Below are positions 32,251 through 38,464 of a DNA stretch of 38,464 nucleotides, piece after piece (position 1 is the stretch's first letter; every line of letters begins with the position of its first letter). The translations under genes and the position numbers were made by a program. Source of the stretch: CAKOSP01 sp964372145 (GTDB lineage Bacteria > Bacillota_I > Bacilli_A > RF39 > UBA660). A model generated the notes under the pieces. The model saw only the letters and a list, made by a program, of their open reading frames with translations, did not search any database and was not told the DNA's origin. The stretch is from the NCBI GenBank assembly GCA_964372145.1, contig CAYJPM010000004.1, forward strand, positions 1-38,464. The letters run 5' to 3'.

Positions 32251-32273
32251 AAAAAGAAAAATCGTTGATTTTT
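32251..32273 (-). terminator. Probable terminator of comK
   Basis: On the minus strand AAAAATC/GATTTTT with a three-base loop is followed by CTTTTTC. It lies 75 bases after the comK stop. A weak, AU-rich stem. Confidence 0.45.
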
Positions 32274-32282
32274 TATTATTAT

Positions 32283-32291
32283 TGTTGATAA
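32283..32291 (-). promoter_or_regulatory. DnaA-box-like site upstream of recF
   Basis: TGTTGATAA on plus (TTATCAACA on minus), the same one-mismatch DnaA-box variant found in the origin and in the parS flanks. Confidence 0.4.
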
Positions 32292-32347
32292 CTTTATATA
32301 TTTATAAAATTCACTTTTTTTAAATATATATATATCATTTTTTTTAA

Positions 32348-32782
32348 TTATCTTGAATTAATTAAATATTCTAATCTTGTTGCTCTTAATATCTGTTTTT
32401 CTATAGTGTAATAACTAACATTTAATTCGATATTTTTATTATTTTGAAATGTTAGTAATGTGTTATTATCTTTAGATTTAACATTTTTAATATATTTTAT
32501 ATTTATCCATGAACATTCATATTTATTAATTGCAACTGTTGGAAATAATATAATATTTAGTAATTCACTAATTATAATTGGTGTTTTATATGAATTATTT
32601 AATATATATTTTGAACCTGCTATTCTACCTTCTAAGTTACTACCAAAATATTTACAATATTCATCTAAAACATATTTAACTCCTTTATTAATAATTATAT
32701 CTTCTTTTTCTTTTAAAATTTTACAACCATTATTATATGGAATTATTGCTAATATTTCTTGATAATTGTTATTAATTTTCAT
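32348..32782 (-). CDS. comK: ComK-family competence transcription factor, C-terminally short
   Basis: ComK activates DNA-uptake genes in Bacillus and relatives, binding A-tract/T-tract boxes in the minor groove. This 144-residue protein follows the ComK pattern along its length: AIIPYNNGCKILKE near the start, then KYFGSNLEGRIAGSKYIL, TPIIISELLNIILFPTVA, CSWINIKYIKNV, and ELNVSYYTIEKQILRATRLE. These correspond to the B. subtilis segments FFGSSYAGRKAGT, IMVDPSNQIFLFPTLSS, CGWISHVHVKEF and LPISYNSFENQVYRTAWLR as I remember them. It ends where B. subtilis ComK (192 residues) continues with the tail that holds the MecA-binding FMLYP motif. The start is the ATG preceded by GGGGGA; an ATG four codons upstream lies before that site. 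It occupies the place of yaaA between dnaN and recF. Confidence 0.85.
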   Translation of the reverse strand: MKINNNYQEILAIIPYNNGCKILKEKEDIIINKGVKYVLDEYCKYFGSNLEGRIAGSKYILNNSYKTPIIISELLNIILFPTVAINKYECSWINIKYIKNVKSKDNNTLLTFQNNKNIELNVSYYTIEKQILRATRLEYLINSR

Positions 32783-32792
32783 AAATTCCCCC

Positions 32793-32833
32793 ATAAAAAA
32801 ATTTTTATGCTATATTAACATAAAAATTTTTTA
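32793..32833. repeat. A/T-tract inverted repeat between dnaN and comK
   Basis: AAAAAATTTTTATG and CATAAAAATTTTTT form a 14-base inverted repeat around nine bases (32796-32832). Read from dnaN it could be a weak terminator. Its two A-tract/T-tract halves also resemble loosely the boxes bound by ComK (AAAA-N5-TTTT), but the spacing does not match the rule. Confidence 0.45.
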
Positions 32834-32856
32834 TATTTTGTCATTTTTTGTATAAC

Positions 32857-33975
32857 TTAAAAGTTTTTAACCAATAATATTAATTCTAAATAACTATCAT
32901 CTGTTACTGATTTTAATATAATAGGTTTATCATCACTATTTAAAAGAAGTAAAATACTGTCATCTTTAATAACTTTTAATGCATCTAATAAATATTTTGA
33001 ATTAATTGAAATATCTATTTTATCTATTTTATTGCTGTCAATTTCTATTTTTTCTTCAGTTTTACCTAATTCTGATACTGAAGAATATATAAGCATTTCT
33101 TTTTTAGTAATTGACAATTTAATAACATTTTTATCTTTATTACTAGATAATAACGTAGATCTATCTATTGCATCATAGAAATGTTTTAAATCTAAATTAA
33201 TCATATATGCAAAATCATTTGGTATAAAGTTAGTAGTATCTGGATAAGTTCCTGATATTAAATTACTTTGTACATGTATGTTTTCATAAACAAACATAAC
33301 TTTGTTATTAAATAAATGAATATATAATTTATTATCTGATTCTTCTATAATTTTATATAATTCTAAAATACTTCTTCCAGGAATTATAATATTAACTTCC
33401 TCTTTTACATTTTCTTCTAATATTAACGTTTTTTTAGCTAATCTATAACTATCAGTAGTAACACATTCTAAAATATTGTTATTAATTCTTATATTCATAC
33501 CTGTAAATATAGGATTTTTTTCTTGTGTTGATATCGCATAAGAAGTAAGTTCTACTAAACTTTTAAATTCATTTGCTTTAATACTAAAATTATTTTTACT
33601 ATCTTCCATTTGAAAATCTGGATAATCTTTAAGTTCATAACAATTTAATTTAAATTCATTTATATCTGAATAAATTCTTATGTGATTTTCACTTGTTTCA
33701 AAATTAATAACATCACTAGGCATTTTTCTTATTATATCAAGTATATTTTTACTTTGTATTATTGCTGTACCAGTATTTTCAATGTTTTTAATTTCTTTTT
33801 CTGGTATTTCTACTTTAATTGTTAATTCAGAATCACTCCCTATTAGTGTTAATCCTTTGTTATTTAAATCAAACTTAATACCATTTAATACTGGAATTGT
33901 TACTTTTTGTGATAATGCTTTAGTAACATTGTTAAGTGCATTTAAAATATTATTTTTTTCAATTGTAAATTTCAT
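32857..33975 (-). CDS. dnaN: DNA polymerase III sliding clamp (beta)
   Basis: The ring that tethers the replicative polymerase to DNA. The 372-residue protein shows the three clamp repeats: MKFTIEKNNILNALNNVTKALS at the start, NPIFTGMNIRINNNILECVTTDSYRLA in the middle, and a C-terminal domain ending with the partner-binding pocket. Directly downstream of dnaA, as in nearly all bacteria. The usual PMR/PVR near the C-terminus is less conserved (LILLVKNF). Confidence 0.96.
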   Translation of the reverse strand: MKFTIEKNNILNALNNVTKALSQKVTIPVLNGIKFDLNNKGLTLIGSDSELTIKVEIPEKEIKNIENTGTAIIQSKNILDIIRKMPSDVINFETSENHIRIYSDINEFKLNCYELKDYPDFQMEDSKNNFSIKANEFKSLVELTSYAISTQEKNPIFTGMNIRINNNILECVTTDSYRLAKKTLILEENVKEEVNIIIPGRSILELYKIIEESDNKLYIHLFNNKVMFVYENIHVQSNLISGTYPDTTNFIPNDFAYMINLDLKHFYDAIDRSTLLSSNKDKNVIKLSITKKEMLIYSSVSELGKTEEKIEIDSNKIDKIDISINSKYLLDALKVIKDDSILLLLNSDDKPIILKSVTDDSYLELILLVKNF

Positions 33976-34096
33976 TTTTATTTCCTTCTTTCTTTTATTA
34001 TTTATTTATAATAGTAATATTAATAGTGTTGATAATGTTGATAAGTAGTACTTTTTGTTTTATTTGCTGATAAATATCTAAAAAGTTATTAACACT
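33976..34096. other. Origin part 2: dnaA-dnaN spacer with DnaA boxes
   Basis: Two head-to-tail TGTTGATAA sites (34027-34035 and 34036-34044; TTATCAACA on the minus strand) abut without a gap and are followed by GTAGTAC, then a T-rich stretch. TTATTAACA lies at 34086-34094. In B. subtilis the duplex-unwinding site and DnaA-trio lie in the same spacer. The GTAGTA beside the boxes might be a short trio; that is inference. Confidence 0.6.
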
Positions 34097-34107
34097 TTAT
34101 AACTTTT
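34079..34107 (-). terminator. Hairpin at the dnaA stop: terminator or attenuator before dnaN
   Basis: On the minus strand AAAAGTTAT/ATAACTTTT with a nine-base loop is followed by TTAG. The loop contains a DnaA-box-like sequence. Confidence 0.5.
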
Positions 34108-35446
34108 CTTTAATCTCTTTCAACATTATATCAAGATTTTTGTCGTTTGGTAAATCATTTTTTATCTTTTCACAAGCCGCTATTACTGTTGAATGATCTC
34201 TTCCTCCGAAGTCTAATCCTATTTTTGTTAAATTTTCATCTGTTTCACTTCTACAAAGATACATAGCAACATGTCTTGGTCTTATTATTTTAGCTGTTCT
34301 CTTCTTACTTTTTAGATCTTCCACTGTTATTTTAAAATAATCTGCTACTACTTGCTGTATGTTTCCTATTGAATTACCTTCAGCATACACATTTTTGTTA
34401 ACATAATCTTTTAATGCCTCTATTGCAAAATCAAGTGTTATTTTTTTTGGTATCATCATTGCGGTGTATGCCATTAATCTGTTTAATGTTCCCATAATAT
34501 GTCTAACATCATTAGGACAATTGTTAGCAATATACTCTATTACATCGTTATTTACTTTGTTACCTATACTAGTATTTTTTAATTTAGATTTTATAATTTC
34601 ACATCTTAAATTAAAATCTGGTGGATAAATATCAACAGGTAATCCACTTTTGAACCTACTTTTAAGTCTTTCTTCTATTTTTTTTAAATCATCCGGTGAT
34701 TTATCACTTGTTATTATTATTTGCCTATTCGATTGATGAAGTGCATTAAATGTGTGGAAAAATTCTTGTTGAGTTCTTTCAGCTCCTACTAAAAATTGAA
34801 TATCATCTATCATTAGTACGTCTACATTACGATATTTATCTTTGAATTTGTTAGCATAATCAATACTGTTTATACCTTTATCTATGTTAGCTATTCCAGT
34901 AAAATCAGTTATAAAATCATTACTTGTTGTGTATAAAACCTTTTTATTTGAATTTTTTGTAATGTAATTACCTATTGCGTGCATTAAATGTGTCTTCCCT
35001 ATTCCACTTCTTCCATATAAGAATAATGGATTGTGGATAATTCCTGGTGCTTCTGAAACACCTTTAGCAGCAATAAATGCAAGTCTGTTTGATTCCCCTA
35101 CTATATAGTTATCAAATGTTAAGTTTTCATTAAGATTAGTATTCCACTCTATTTTATCAACACTTTTAATAGGTTCAATTATTTCAGTTATATCTTCTAT
35201 CTCTTCTTCTAATAGATATTTAAATTTATATTCTTTTCCTGTTATTGAATAAAATATAGAGTTTATTGTTTCATAATAAGTTGTACCTAATACACTTTTA
35301 TGTACTGGCATTGGTACTTCAATTGTTATTGTGTCATCAGTTATAGAAACTAATTTTAATTTATCAAACCAAATACCATATGTAGTTGGAGTAACTTCGT
35401 TAACAATTTCTTTTATAAACATGTCAAATAATTCATTAGTTTTCAT
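34097..35446 (-). CDS. dnaA: Chromosomal replication initiator DnaA
   Basis: DnaA binds its boxes at oriC, assembles on single strands and opens the duplex. The 449-residue protein has an N-terminal interaction domain (1-80), a short linker, an AAA+ domain with Walker A YGRSGIGKTHLMHAIG and Walker B VDVLMIDDIQFLVGAE, and a C-terminal helix-turn-helix with the signature FGGRDHSTVIAACEKI. The start follows GGGGTGAGG closely. The gene reads away from the 320-base origin segment. Identification is certain. Confidence 0.99.
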   Translation of the reverse strand: MKTNELFDMFIKEIVNEVTPTTYGIWFDKLKLVSITDDTITIEVPMPVHKSVLGTTYYETINSIFYSITGKEYKFKYLLEEEIEDITEIIEPIKSVDKIEWNTNLNENLTFDNYIVGESNRLAFIAAKGVSEAPGIIHNPLFLYGRSGIGKTHLMHAIGNYITKNSNKKVLYTTSNDFITDFTGIANIDKGINSIDYANKFKDKYRNVDVLMIDDIQFLVGAERTQQEFFHTFNALHQSNRQIIITSDKSPDDLKKIEERLKSRFKSGLPVDIYPPDFNLRCEIIKSKLKNTSIGNKVNNDVIEYIANNCPNDVRHIMGTLNRLMAYTAMMIPKKITLDFAIEALKDYVNKNVYAEGNSIGNIQQVVADYFKITVEDLKSKKRTAKIIRPRHVAMYLCRSETDENLTKIGLDFGGRDHSTVIAACEKIKNDLPNDKNLDIMLKEIKEKL

Positions 35447-35768
35447 AACCTCACCCCGCTAACAACCAATATACATAAATTGTAATGCATTTTAATAAAA
35501 AAATAAAGAAAAAAGTGTTAATAACTAATTAATAACAAAGTTATCCACACGTTTAGCCCTTTATTTATACTAAAAATTGGAGTTTTCCACAATTAGTAAC
35601 AAATTTAAATTAACATAGTGTGTTGATAATGTTGGTATGTTTATAACTTAATTGTTAATTATTGTTAATAGTGTTAATAAGTTAATTATTTTCCTTAATA
35701 TACGGAAAAATCAATGTTAGTAATTGCTATTTATTAAATAAGTGGTAGAATAAGGGCAGGTGATATTT
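35447..35768. other. oriC: Origin part 1: region upstream of dnaA with DnaA boxes
   Basis: A non-coding AT-rich segment at the divergence of the two gene arms. It holds an exact DnaA box TTATCCACA (35541-35549), TTTTCCACA (35583-35591, one mismatch), TGTTGATAA (35621-35629, reverse orientation, one mismatch) and TGTTAATAA at 35516-35524 and 35672-35680 (two mismatches). Together with the boxes in the dnaA-dnaN spacer this gives a two-part origin of the Bacillus kind. A TACAAT (35479-35484, minus) may be the -10 of dnaA; I found no good -35. Confidence 0.85.
35724..35751 (+). promoter_or_regulatory. Promoter for the 82-residue gene
   Basis: TTGCTA (35724-35729), 16-base spacer, TAGAAT (35746-35751). 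The sequence GTAGAATAA also fits a SigH -10, but the SigH -35 is missing. Confidence 0.5.
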
Positions 35769-36017
35769 ATGAAGTGGCTTATTTCATATGAGGAATCTAT
35801 TAGAAAATCTAATGGGAAGTCAGTATTAGATTTCGAATATATAAGTAATCATATAGAATGTATAAACGAGATTAAATATTATTTATATCAAAATGATAAT
35901 TTTAGAAATAGGGTTATTACAAAGTTAATCGAAGATGAAAATTGGAGAAATAAATTTTTAAAATATTTTCCTGAGTATTTAATTAACGATAACAATAGTA
36001 ATTTTATAAGAAGATAA
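35769..36017 (+). CDS. Unrecognised 82-residue protein at the origin
   Basis: I do not recognise this protein. It begins MKWLISYEESIRKSNGKSVL, is soluble-looking and probably helical, with aromatic/charged middle and end sections (YYLYQNDNFRNRVITKLIED, WRNKFLKYFPEYL). The ATG is placed seven bases after AGGTGAT; an in-frame GTG three codons upstream is within that site. It has a plausible promoter and is transcribed away from oriC, opposite dnaA and ahead of rpmH. Bacillus has no gene here. It could influence initiation or could simply occupy the spot; nothing in the sequence decides. Confidence 0.65.
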   Translation: MKWLISYEESIRKSNGKSVLDFEYISNHIECINEIKYYLYQNDNFRNRVITKLIEDENWRNKFLKYFPEYLINDNNSNFIRR

Positions 36018-36051
36018 TATATTATTAATACGGATAAATTAAGATAAAACC

Positions 36052-36081
36052 TTGACTTTTTCGTATATTTGATATTATAAT
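36052..36081 (+). promoter_or_regulatory. Promoter of rpmH
   Basis: TTGACT (36052-36057), 18-base spacer, TATAAT (36076-36081), about 25 bases before the AAGGAGAG ribosome-binding site of rpmH. Confidence 0.85.
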
Positions 36082-36112
36082 AGATAAGCGATAAAAAAAG
36101 GAGAGATTGTAA

Positions 36113-36241
36113 ATGAAAAGAACTTGGCAACCAAATAAAAGAAAAACTAAAAAGACTCATGGATTTTTTGCTAGAAAACAAGCAGATACTGGTATAGTTT
36201 CAAGAAGACGTAAAAAAGGCCGTAAAGCATTAACACATTAA
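36113..36241 (+). CDS. rpmH: Ribosomal protein L34
   Basis: A 42-residue, strongly basic 50S subunit protein. The sequence begins MKRTWQPNKRKTKKTHGFFA and continues RKQADTGIVSRRRKKGRKAL, a clear L34. AAGGAGAG lies seven bases before the ATG. A terminator-like hairpin overlaps its stop and may reduce transcription into rnpA. The rpmH-rnpA-yidC-jag order next to oriC is the common bacterial arrangement. Confidence 0.98.
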   Translation: MKRTWQPNKRKTKKTHGFFARKQADTGIVSRRRKKGRKALTH

Positions 36242-36263
36242 GATTTTAATGTGGTTTTTTTTT
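36234..36263 (+). terminator. Terminator or attenuator between rpmH and rnpA
   Basis: CACATTAA pairs with TTAATGTG around GATT and is followed by G and nine Ts. The rnpA ribosome-binding site AAAGGA follows at once, so some read-through to rnpA is expected. Confidence 0.75.
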
Positions 36264-36276
36264 AGAAAGGAATTAT

Positions 36277-36603
36277 ATGAAAAAGAATGATATTGTTAAA
36301 AAAGCAAAAGATTTTGATTTAATAATTCAAAAAGGTAAAAAAATAAAAAATAAATTTTTTAATATATTTTATATTAATATAGAAGATGATAAAAAGCTTT
36401 TTGGTATAGCAGTTTCTAAAAAAAATGGTAATGCAGTAGTTAGAAATAAAATGAAAAGGCAAATTAGAAATATTATAGATAGTAATAAAAATAACTTTAA
36501 AAATAATTGTAAATATATTATAATGATTAAAAGTGAAGGAATAGATTTATCATATACTGATAAGGAAATGAATTTAATTAAATTAGTAAAGGAAATGAAA
36601 TGA
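36277..36603 (+). CDS. rnpA: Ribonuclease P protein component
   Basis: The protein cofactor of RNase P, which matures tRNA 5' ends. The 108-residue protein has the signature AVVRNKMKRQIRNI (canonical RNRxKR) near residue 53, an N-terminal basic helix, and FGIAVSKKNGNAV. It overlaps yidC by four bases. Slightly short, identity is secure. Confidence 0.95.
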   Translation: MKKNDIVKKAKDFDLIIQKGKKIKNKFFNIFYINIEDDKKLFGIAVSKKNGNAVVRNKMKRQIRNIIDSNKNNFKNNCKYIIMIKSEGIDLSYTDKEMNLIKLVKEMK

Positions 36604-37631
36604 AGACAAAAATATTAGCAATTATTGCTATAACTATGGTGTTATTAACATCTGGATGTGGTAATAGTGATTATTTACAAGATAGTGATGGTAATATAAT
36701 TACTAATGAAGAAACTGGTCAAACTTTAAGAAAAGATATTTTGTGTAAACCTAAAGAAGATACTGATGTTTATAATATATATAAAGAAAATGAAGATCAG
36801 TTATCTATAAAATTAGATGATTTACCTGAATGTCAAGATTTTAATGTATCTAGTAATGAATCGAATTCTTTATGGGATTCAATATTCGTTAAACCAACTG
36901 CTTGGGCTATTACAAGTGTAGGTAACTTGGTTGGAAACTTAGGTATAGCTGTTATGATAGTAGGGGTGTTAATAAGAATTATTTTATTACCATTCCAAAT
37001 TAAAAGTTCTAGACAATCTCATAATATGAAGAAAGCTCAACCTGAGATACAAAAATTAGATACTAAATATAGAAATAGAACTGATAGAGAATCACAAATG
37101 GCAAAAAGTCAAGAAATAATGATGATCTATCGTAAATATAAAGTAAATCCTGCAACTGGTTGTTTACTTGCATTTGTACAAATTCCTGTATTCTTTGCAT
37201 TTTTAAACGCAATATACAGATTACCATCTATATATGAAGGAACACTTTTAGGATGGAATTTAGGTACAACACCACTTACTGGTATTCAAAATGGTAATTA
37301 TACTTATATAATTTTATTAATTTTAGTTGGAGTATCAACATTCTTCTCATTTAGATATTCAATGAGTCAAGCACCAACTATGAATCAAGACTCTGGAAAA
37401 CAAATGAAAATGATGATGAATTTCATGATGGTAATTATTTTAATATCGTCATTAAGTTTCCCAGCAGCGTTACATTTTTATTGGATAACTACATATGCGT
37501 TTATAGCAATACAAACTTATTTAATTAAATATTATTTAGGTGATCGTAAACCTAAACAAGAAAAACCGTTAAAAATAAAAGAAAAATTAATAAAAAAAGA
37601 AGGTAAGAAGTATGGAAAAGATAATAACTGA
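36600..37631 (+). CDS. yidC: Membrane protein insertase YidC (lipoprotein form)
   Basis: Inserts and folds membrane proteins, with or beside SecYEG. The 343-residue protein begins with a lipoprotein signal (lipobox LTSGC, Cys20). Five membrane segments follow, the first conserved one containing the groove Arg (GVLIRIILLPFQIKSS, about 125-140). The cytoplasmic coiled hairpin has KKAQPEIQKLDTKYRNRTD, and a second core segment has LLAFVQIPVFFAFLNAIYRL. A Lys-rich tail ends the protein. It overlaps jag by twenty bases. Whether it serves as the SpoIIIJ-type sporulation paralogue cannot be told from one copy. Confidence 0.96.
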   Translation: MKTKILAIIAITMVLLTSGCGNSDYLQDSDGNIITNEETGQTLRKDILCKPKEDTDVYNIYKENEDQLSIKLDDLPECQDFNVSSNESNSLWDSIFVKPTAWAITSVGNLVGNLGIAVMIVGVLIRIILLPFQIKSSRQSHNMKKAQPEIQKLDTKYRNRTDRESQMAKSQEIMMIYRKYKVNPATGCLLAFVQIPVFFAFLNAIYRLPSIYEGTLLGWNLGTTPLTGIQNGNYTYIILLILVGVSTFFSFRYSMSQAPTMNQDSGKQMKMMMNFMMVIILISSLSFPAALHFYWITTYAFIAIQTYLIKYYLGDRKPKQEKPLKIKEKLIKKEGKKYGKDNN

Positions 37632-38217
37632 AGGTAAAAGTTTCGAAGAAGCTTATGAAAAAATTTTAAATAATAATTTAACTGAAAAAGATTTTGTTTA
37701 CAAAAAAGAAGAAGTTAAAGGTAAATTATTTAAAGGAGATATTATAAAACTCGAAGCTTATTTAAAAAAAGATATTTATGATTTTGTTAAATCATATTTA
37801 AAAGAAGTAATAGGTGGTTTAGGTTTAGAAGTATCTTTTGAAGTTAAAACTAGAGAAGATAGAACTACAATTAAGTTGTTTTCTGATAACAATCCGATTC
37901 TTATTGGAAAAAATGGTCAAACTATAAAAGCTTTAGAAGTTTTAGTTAGACAAAGAATTTTAATCGAAACTGGTGTTAATTTTAAAGTAACATTAGATGT
38001 TGAAAATTATAAAGATAAAAGAGAAGCTAGACTTATCAAATTAGCTAAGCAAACTGCTAAAGAAGTATTAAAATCAAAAATTGCAGTTGAACTTGAAAAT
38101 ATGAATTCTTTCGAAAGAAGAATAGTTCATAATGCATTAACTGAATTTAAAGATATAACTACCTTTAGTTCTGGTGAAGAACCACATAGACATATAGTAA
38201 TTGATATAAAAAAATAG
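37612..38217 (+). CDS. jag: RNA-binding protein Jag/KhpB
   Basis: A 201-residue protein with Jag-N domain (1-50, including GKSFEEAYEKIL), a KH domain with LIGKNGQTIKALEVLV (about 97-112), and a C-terminal R3H domain (NSFERRIVHNAL, EEPHRHIVI). KhpB associates with KhpA and small RNAs and affects cell elongation in streptococci. It starts inside the end of yidC, so translation is likely coupled. Confidence 0.96.
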   Translation: MEKIITEGKSFEEAYEKILNNNLTEKDFVYKKEEVKGKLFKGDIIKLEAYLKKDIYDFVKSYLKEVIGGLGLEVSFEVKTREDRTTIKLFSDNNPILIGKNGQTIKALEVLVRQRILIETGVNFKVTLDVENYKDKREARLIKLAKQTAKEVLKSKIAVELENMNSFERRIVHNALTEFKDITTFSSGEEPHRHIVIDIKK

Positions 38218-38240
38218 TCAACTTAATTGTTGATTTTTTT
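38217..38240 (+). terminator. Weak terminator of jag
   Basis: TCAAC/GTTGA with a six-base loop followed by seven Ts, immediately after the jag stop. Confidence 0.6.
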
Positions 38241-38271
38241 ATTTTTACTAGTATATTAATATTATACTTGA

Positions 38272-38277
38272 TATAAT
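38272..38277 (+). promoter_or_regulatory. Extended -10 element before the last gene
   Basis: TGATATAAT (extended -10) ends eleven bases before the ATG, so the leader would be only about four bases. Confidence 0.5.
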
Positions 38278-38287
38278 ATAGTTACTT

Positions 38288-38464
38288 ATGAAGAAAATAA
38301 ATAAAATTGATTTAGTTAATATTTTTTTATTAATTATTACGTTTAGTTTAATATTTTTTTGGATAACAAGAAATAATTTTTTATATGGCTCAATAATTGA
38401 TTATAAAGATCAACATATATTATTTCCACATTATTTAAGAGAACTTTTTTATTCTACGGGTGAT
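38288..38464 (+). CDS. Start of a YfhO-like membrane protein (runs off the window)
   Basis: The 59 codons present encode a basic start (MKKINKIDL), one membrane helix (about 9-26) and a segment IIDYKDQHILFPHYLRELFY. That pattern, an Asp-bearing loop after the first helix naming a water-exposed substrate site, resembles YfhO-type multi-pass membrane proteins related to GT-C glycosyltransferases. No ribosome-binding site is seen; an extended -10 lies close by. In B. subtilis mnmE follows jag, so this is a synteny break. With only the start visible, the family is tentative. Confidence 0.5.
   Translation, partial: MKKINKIDLVNIFLLIITFSLIFFWITRNNFLYGSIIDYKDQHILFPHYLRELFYSTGD

Noticed and set aside
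32793..32833. True ComK K-box (two AAAA-N5-TTTT boxes)
   Set aside because: Neither half fits AAAA-N5-TTTT exactly and the centre spacing of 25 bases is not a known K-box class; kept only as a weak finding.
35888..36181. 97-codon minus-strand frame across the 82-residue gene and rpmH
   Set aside because: It is antisense to rpmH, which is certain, and has no ribosome-binding site.
1..38464. tRNA, rRNA, insertion sequences or prophage
   Set aside because: I saw no tRNA cloverleaf, rRNA motif, transposase or phage gene in either strand; dut alone, although often phage-borne, sits in a housekeeping operon.

Overview
The window is the replication-origin region of a very AT-rich Gram-positive chromosome. 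Gene content and order match the oriC-proximal segment of Bacillus subtilis: jag-yidC-rnpA-rpmH on one arm; dnaA-dnaN-recF-gyrB-gyrA, ffs-tadA-dnaX-ebfC-recR-bofA-holB-ricT-trmN6, and metG-tatD-3D protein-rsmA-yabG-veg-spoVG-yabP-yabQ-divIC on the other. UGA is used as a stop (for example at metG), so the code is standard. Spo0A, SpoVG, SpoVT, YabG, YabP, YabQ and BofA point to a spore-forming ancestry. The low GC, shortened proteins (PGK, TIM, Mfd, MetRS) and loss of several Bacillus neighbours (yaaA, remB, yabA, tmk, rnmV, ispE, rqcP) suggest a streamlined, probably host-associated member of Bacilli, perhaps an uncultured gut order. The taxonomic placement is inference.

Layout. Bases 1-7.7 kb (minus): N-terminal part of secA, spo0A, then a glycolytic group (uridine-kinase-like protein, gap, a transglutaminase-like membrane protein, pgk, tpiA). 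clpP at 7.8-8.35 kb is on plus and converges on divIC. Bases 8.35-12.8 kb (minus): divIC-yabQ-yabP, spoVG, veg, yabG, rsmA, a 3D-domain protein and tatD. Bases 12.8-15.0 kb: dut-metG-tatD behind a methionine T-box leader. Bases 15.1-16.4 kb: a 37-residue basic protein, spoVT and a zinc-ribbon membrane protein. Bases 16.5-25.65 kb: a long operon-like run tadA-dnaX-ebfC-recR-bofA-holB-ricT-trmN6-pth-mfd; mfd has a one-base frameshift in a T7 run near its 5' end.

Bases 25.66-26.66 kb hold no protein gene. They contain a short SRP RNA and a cluster of six identical ParB sites (parS, TGTTCCACGTGGAACA). Five of the six carry a DnaA-box-like motif at a fixed offset. Two sites matching the Noc consensus (ATTTCCCGGGAAAT and a one-mismatch copy) follow. 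This looks like a compact segregation and nucleoid-occlusion centre, although parA, parB and noc themselves are not in the window.

Bases 26.7-35.4 kb (minus): gyrA, gyrB, recF, a previously easy-to-miss ComK homologue, dnaN and dnaA. oriC appears bipartite, with DnaA boxes both upstream of dnaA (35.45-35.76 kb) and between dnaA and dnaN. From 35.77 kb genes run on plus: an unknown 82-residue protein, rpmH, rnpA, yidC, jag and the start of a YfhO-like membrane protein.

The most interesting points are the ComK homologue between dnaN and recF, which lacks the C-terminal region holding the MecA recognition motif of B. subtilis ComK; the parS/DnaA-like/Noc site cluster; the mfd frameshift; dUTPase placed under methionyl-tRNA control; and non-consensus residues in Spo0A, TIM and GAPDH.
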